Origin: Bacilli bacterium
GTDB lineage: Bacteria > Bacillota_I > Bacilli_A > ML615J-28 > CAG-313
Direction: 5' to 3'
Assembly: GCA_900770645.1 (NCBI GenBank)
Contig: CAAGKY010000120.1
Span: 1-8,260, forward strand
DNA length: 8,260 nt
Shown here: piece after piece, positions 6,052 to 8,260 of the stretch
Numbering within the stretch: the stretch's first letter is position 1
Layout of the letters: every line of letters starts with the position of its first letter
Made by a program: the position numbers and the translations under genes
The notes under the pieces: model-generated
Told to the model about the DNA's origin: nothing
Databases searched by the model: none
What the model saw: the letters and a program-made list of their open reading frames with translations, nothing else

Positions 6052-6069
6052 AAAGGAGCAACTAAAGGA
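6052..6069 (+). promoter_or_regulatory. Two tandem Shine-Dalgarno-like sites before rplR
   Basis: AAAGGAG at 6052-6058 is a good match but stands 13 bases before the rplR ATG at 6072, longer than usual. A second, weaker match, AAAGGA at 6064-6069, is only 2 bases before the ATG, too close. An in-frame TAA at 6063-6065 excludes any earlier rplR start, so the start itself is not in doubt. The upstream site is the more likely one used. Confidence 0.6.
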
Positions 6070-6071
6070 AT

Positions 6072-6434
6072 ATGATTACAAAGAAATCAAAAGATGCAGC
6101 ACGTGTAAAAAGACATATCAGATTAAGAGCTACTTTAGCTGGAACTTCTGAAAGACCACGTCTTGCAGTATATCGTTCAAATAAAAATATTGCCGCTCAA
6201 ATCATTGATGACGACAAACAAATCACACTAGTTGCTGCTTCTTCTAACGAAAAAGGCAACCGTATCGCTGATGGTGGAAACATCAAAGGTGCTACACTAG
6301 TTGGTCAAAACATTGCAAAAAGAGCTTTAGAAGCTGGAATCACTGAAGTTGTATTCGACCGTGGTGGATATTTATATCACGGACGTGTAAAAGCACTTGC
6401 TGATGCAGCTAGAGAAGCTGGACTTAAGTTCTAG
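6072..6434 (+). CDS. rplR: Large-subunit ribosomal protein L18 (uL18)
   Basis: A 120-residue protein, identical in length to B. subtilis L18. L18 binds 5S rRNA together with L5 in the central protuberance. The start MITKKSKDAARVKRHIRLRA corresponds to the B. subtilis MITKTSKNAARLKRH. 'AGTSERPRLAVYRSNKNIAA' (23-42) is the conserved RNA-binding region. The C-terminal 26 residues (95-120: FDRGGYLYHGRVKALADAAR then EAGLKF) match B. subtilis L18 exactly as I recall it. The segment between 45 and 75, with DDDKQITLVAAS and an insertion-prone loop, is variable in the family. The 20-base gap before it is the longest in the window and holds two SD-like sites. Confidence 0.97.
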   Translation: MITKKSKDAARVKRHIRLRATLAGTSERPRLAVYRSNKNIAAQIIDDDKQITLVAASSNEKGNRIADGGNIKGATLVGQNIAKRALEAGITEVVFDRGGYLYHGRVKALADAAREAGLKF

Positions 6435-6443
6435 GAGGTAACA

Positions 6444-6953
6444 ATGCGTAAAGAAGAATTAAAAAACCAAGAAGAAAAAACATTGGAAGAACGTGTTGTT
6501 GTTATCAACCGTGTAACTAAAGTTGTTAAAGGTGGTAGACGTTTCCGTTTTGCTGCTTTAGTAGTTGTAGGAGATTACAAAGGAAATATCGGATATGGTA
6601 CTGGAAAAGCTCAAGAAGTTCCAGAAGCTATTAAGAAAGCTGTAGAAGACGCTAAAAAGAACATGATTCATGTTCCTATCGTTAATACAACAATCCCTCA
6701 TACAATTACTGGTATTGCTGGTGCAGGACAAGTATTCTTAAAACCAGCTCCAGCCGGAACTGGAATCATCGCTGGTGGTCCTGTTCGTAATGTTGTTGAA
6801 CTTGCTGGTATCCAAAATATTTATTCAAAATCACAAGGATCAAGTACTCCAATTAATATTGTACGTGCTACATTTGAAGGGCTAAAACAATTACGTACAA
6901 TTGAAGAAGTTGCTGAAATCCGTGGTAAGAAAGTTGAAGAAATTAAGGGGTAA
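6444..6953 (+). CDS. rpsE: Small-subunit ribosomal protein S5 (uS5)
   Basis: A 169-residue protein, within the usual 160-170. S5 helps form the mRNA entry channel and affects decoding fidelity. The dsRNA-binding-like N-terminal domain carries the signature from 30 to 63: GGRRFRFAALVVVGDYKGNI then GYGTGKAQEVPEAI. The loop before it, 'VINRVTKVVKGGRR' (20-33), where spectinomycin-resistance changes are known in other species, shows no deletion. The C-terminal domain has 'FLKPAPAGTGIIAGGPVRNV' (98-117) and 'NIVRATFEGLKQL' (138-150). AGGAGGT at 6433-6439 is fused to the rplR TAG and is 4 bases from the ATG. The gene ends in a tandem TAATAA (6951-6956). Confidence 0.98.
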   Translation: MRKEELKNQEEKTLEERVVVINRVTKVVKGGRRFRFAALVVVGDYKGNIGYGTGKAQEVPEAIKKAVEDAKKNMIHVPIVNTTIPHTITGIAGAGQVFLKPAPAGTGIIAGGPVRNVVELAGIQNIYSKSQGSSTPINIVRATFEGLKQLRTIEEVAEIRGKKVEEIKG

Positions 6954-6959
6954 TAAATC

Positions 6960-7148
6960 ATGGCAAAAGAAAAACAACTTAAAATCACATTAGTAAAAAG
7001 CCCTATTACTTACGCTAAAAATCAAAGAGACACTTTAAAAGCTCTAGGTTTAACAAAAATGCACAAACAAGTAGTAAAAGTTGACAATCCACAAATCCGT
7101 GGAATGGTTAAAACTGTTGCTCACTTAGTTAGTGTAGAAGAAGCTTAG
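6960..7148 (+). CDS. rpmD: Large-subunit ribosomal protein L30 (uL30)
   Basis: A 62-residue protein, within the usual 58-62. L30 is a small protein on the 50S surface near 5S rRNA. The core 'KQLKITLVKSPITYAKNQRD' (5-24) followed by 'TLKALGLTKMHKQVVKVDNP' (25-44) and 'QIRGMVKTVAHLVSVEE' is the full family pattern (normally L-KI-L-KS-IG--...TL--LGL-K----V...-R GMI--V-HLV). At the position usually reading SxIG there is 'SPITY', a modest variation. The SD is AAGGGG at 6945-6950, in the last codons of rpsE and 9 bases from the ATG; it is weaker than its neighbours' sites. The TAG stop overlaps the rplO SD. Confidence 0.96.
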   Translation: MAKEKQLKITLVKSPITYAKNQRDTLKALGLTKMHKQVVKVDNPQIRGMVKTVAHLVSVEEA

Positions 7149-7158
7149 GAGGTCCAAA

Positions 7159-7599
7159 ATGAAGTTAAATGAATTAAAACCTGTTGAAGGCGCTCGTCAC
7201 TACAAAAAACGTGTAGGACGTGGGTCTGGAAGTGGTATGGGAAAAACTGCCACTCGTGGTCATAAAGGACAAAACGCTCGTAGTGGTGGTGGAGTTCGTC
7301 CAGGATTTGAAGGTGGACAAACACCATTATTCAAACGTCTTCCAAAACGAGGATTTACAAACATCAATAGAATTGATTACGCTGTAATTAATGTTGAAGA
7401 TTTAAATTGCTTCGAAGCAGGATCAGTAGTTGATACAGCTGCTTTAAAAGCAAAAGGATTAATTAATAAAGAATATGAGGGAGTGAAAGTTTTAGGCGAT
7501 GGAGAATTAAATGTTGCTTTAACAGTTAAAGCTAAGAAATTCTCTAAATCTGCGAGTGAAAAAATCAGCGCTGCTGGTGGAACAATCGAGGTGCTTTAA
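7159..7599 (+). CDS. rplO: Large-subunit ribosomal protein L15 (uL15)
   Basis: A 146-residue protein, the same as B. subtilis L15 in length. L15 has a long basic N-terminal extension that penetrates the 23S rRNA core and a globular C-terminal domain. The start MKLNELKPVEGARHYKKRVG, then 'GRGSGSGMGKTATRGHKGQN' (20-39) and 'RSGGGVRPGFEGGQTPLFKR' (41-60), LPKRGF (61-66), are the family landmarks. The C-terminal half contains 'VKVLGDGELNVALTVKAKKF' (109-128), then 'SKSASEKISAAGGTIEVL'. AGGAGGT at 7147-7153 overlaps the rpmD TAG stop and is 5 bases before the ATG. The last codons hold GAGGTG, the SD for secY. Confidence 0.98.
   Translation: MKLNELKPVEGARHYKKRVGRGSGSGMGKTATRGHKGQNARSGGGVRPGFEGGQTPLFKRLPKRGFTNINRIDYAVINVEDLNCFEAGSVVDTAALKAKGLINKEYEGVKVLGDGELNVALTVKAKKFSKSASEKISAAGGTIEVL
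7588..7593 (+). promoter_or_regulatory. Shine-Dalgarno site for secY inside rplO
   Basis: GAGGTG lies in the final codons of rplO, 7 bases before the secY ATG at 7601. It agrees with the secY start, one base after the rplO stop (TAAAATG), and implies that secY translation is coupled to rplO. Confidence 0.8.
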
Positions 7600-7600
7600 A

Positions 7601-8260
7601 ATGAAAAAATTCTTCGCAAAAAATAAAAAGTTAATTTGTATGTTACTTTTTACAGCATTTGCATTATTAGTATGGAGACTTGGTGTTAAAATCAAAGTTC
7701 CTCTATTTGATGTAAAAGCAAACGCTGCTGATTCAAATAATTTATTTGGATTCTTAGATATCTTTACAGGGGGAGCATTATCACAATTCTCTATCCTTGC
7801 ATTAGGTATTAGCCCATACATTACTTCTTCAATCGTTATTCAATTATTACAAATGGATATTATTCCACAGTTCAAAGAATGGGCTGAAGAAGGTGAAGCT
7901 GGTAAAGCTAAGCTAAGTCAATGGACAAGATATGTTGCTTTATTCTTAGCATTTGTTCAAGCTTTAGCTTTAATTATCGGTATTAAGAATAGTTATGCTA
8001 ATCTTTATTTCGAAGAATTATTAGGATTTGAATTAAATGCCTTTACATATGTATATATGGCATTAGTTATGACAGCAGGTACTGCATTCGTTATGTGGTT
8101 AGCTGACCAAATTACTATGCATGGTATTGGTAATGGTGGATCAATGATGATCGTTGCAGGTATCGTTTCTTCATTCCCAGCAATGTTTGTTGACTTAGTT
8201 GAAACATTCATTACTAAACCTGCAGATGCAGAAAATGTTGGATGGAACATTACCAAATTC
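7601..8260 (+). CDS. secY: Preprotein translocase subunit SecY, N-terminal 220 residues
   Basis: The frame is open from the ATG at 7601 to the window edge, 220 codons; full SecY is about 430. SecY forms the membrane pore of the Sec translocon with SecE, SecG and SecA. A short basic head (KKFFAKNKK) precedes membrane segment 1 (about 11-29, LICMLLFTAFALLVWRLGV). The plug and segment 2 region carries 'FTGGALSQFSILALGISPYI' (55-74), then TSSIVIQLL. The cytosolic loop has 'WAEEGEAGKAKLSQWTRY' (94-111). Segments 3 and 4 lie near 112-128 and 148-166, followed by 'LADQITMHGIGNGGSMMIVA' (167-186), and segment 5 near 181-200. The head is a little shorter than in Bacillus SecY, and the usual IPVP after segment 1 reads IKVP. 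Confidence 0.95.
   Translation, partial: MKKFFAKNKKLICMLLFTAFALLVWRLGVKIKVPLFDVKANAADSNNLFGFLDIFTGGALSQFSILALGISPYITSSIVIQLLQMDIIPQFKEWAEEGEAGKAKLSQWTRYVALFLAFVQALALIIGIKNSYANLYFEELLGFELNAFTYVYMALVMTAGTAFVMWLADQITMHGIGNGGSMMIVAGIVSSFPAMFVDLVETFITKPADAENVGWNITKF

Larger units (their letters stand above)
1..8260 (+). other. Fused S10-spc ribosomal protein operon (internal segment)
   Basis: Twenty genes follow one another on one strand in the order typical of Bacillota, from the end of rplD to the start of secY. Gaps between genes range from a 1-base overlap (rplD/rplW) to 20 bases (rplF/rplR). The rpsQ-rplN boundary, where other bacteria such as Escherichia coli separate the S10 and spc operons, is only 17 bases here and is filled by an SD site, so a single transcript through both parts is inferred. 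No candidate terminator or promoter was seen in any gap. The operon start (rpsJ, rplC) and the genes that normally follow secY (adk, map) lie outside the window. Confidence 0.95.

Noticed and set aside
5936..6151. A 71-codon + strand frame overlapping the end of rplF and start of rplR, containing CSTC.
   Set aside because: It is a frame-shifted reading of two conserved genes. The cysteine pair looks zinc-like by chance and there is no separate SD in a good position.
7519..7821. A 100-codon open frame on the - strand across rplO and secY.
   Set aside because: It spans the end of one conserved gene and the start of another and has no recognisable content.
8005..8256. An 83-codon open frame on the - strand inside secY.
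   Set aside because: The + strand frame matches SecY clearly; the antisense product shows no family and no convincing ribosome-binding site was identified.
1..8260. A defence, mobile or otherwise undescribed system inserted in the operon.
   Set aside because: Every base belongs to a recognised ribosomal protein gene, secY or a gap of at most 20 bases. There are no repeats, transposase fragments, tRNA genes or shifts in composition by inspection.

Overview
The window is a continuous stretch of the S10-spc ribosomal protein operon of a low-GC bacterium. It runs from the 3' end of rplD (L4) to the first 220 codons of secY. All 20 genes lie on the + strand. The order is rplD'-rplW-rplB-rpsS-rplV-rpsC-rplP-rpmC-rpsQ-rplN-rplX-rplE-rpsN-rpsH-rplF-rplR-rpsE-rpmD-rplO-secY', which matches the Bacillus subtilis order with no gene missing or inserted.

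Organism: the sequence is AT-rich, Shine-Dalgarno (SD) sites are strong, S14 is the short zinc-binding form, and L18, S8 and L16 closely resemble the B. subtilis proteins as recalled. This points to Bacillota, class Bacilli in the broad sense. The longer L24, the extended L29, a short-headed and rather divergent SecY, and the absence of TGA stops suggest an Erysipelotrichia-like or Mollicutes-related lineage rather than Bacillus itself. That finer placement is inference. All 14 tryptophans in the window are TGG and no frame is interrupted by TGA, so nothing demands a reassigned code, although TGA is never used as a stop either.

Layout: bases 1-3574 carry the S10-operon part (L4 end, L23, L2, S19, L22, S3, L16, L29, S17). 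Bases 3592-7599 carry the spc part (L14, L24, L5, S14, S8, L6, L18, S5, L30, L15). SecY starts at 7601. The 17-base gap between rpsQ and rplN has no room for a separate spc promoter, so the two operons appear fused. No intergenic gap exceeds 20 bases. I see no promoter, terminator, RNA gene, repeat array, insertion sequence or CRISPR, and there is no gene-free stretch to describe.

How the genes work together: ten of the products are fully encoded large-subunit proteins (L23, L2, L22, L16, L29, L14, L24, L5, L6, L18) plus L30 and L15, with L4 partial; S19, S3, S17, S14, S8 and S5 belong to the small subunit. SecY is the membrane channel that docks on the ribosomal tunnel exit near L23, L29 and L24. 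One transcript with tightly coupled translation would supply these parts in step. At most junctions the stop codon is embedded in or next to the next gene's SD site.

I found no undescribed system. The points worth checking are small: lineage-specific tails in L29 and L24, stop-codon/SD fusion, absence of TGA stops, two unusual ribosome-binding sites, and minor departures in S3 and SecY.
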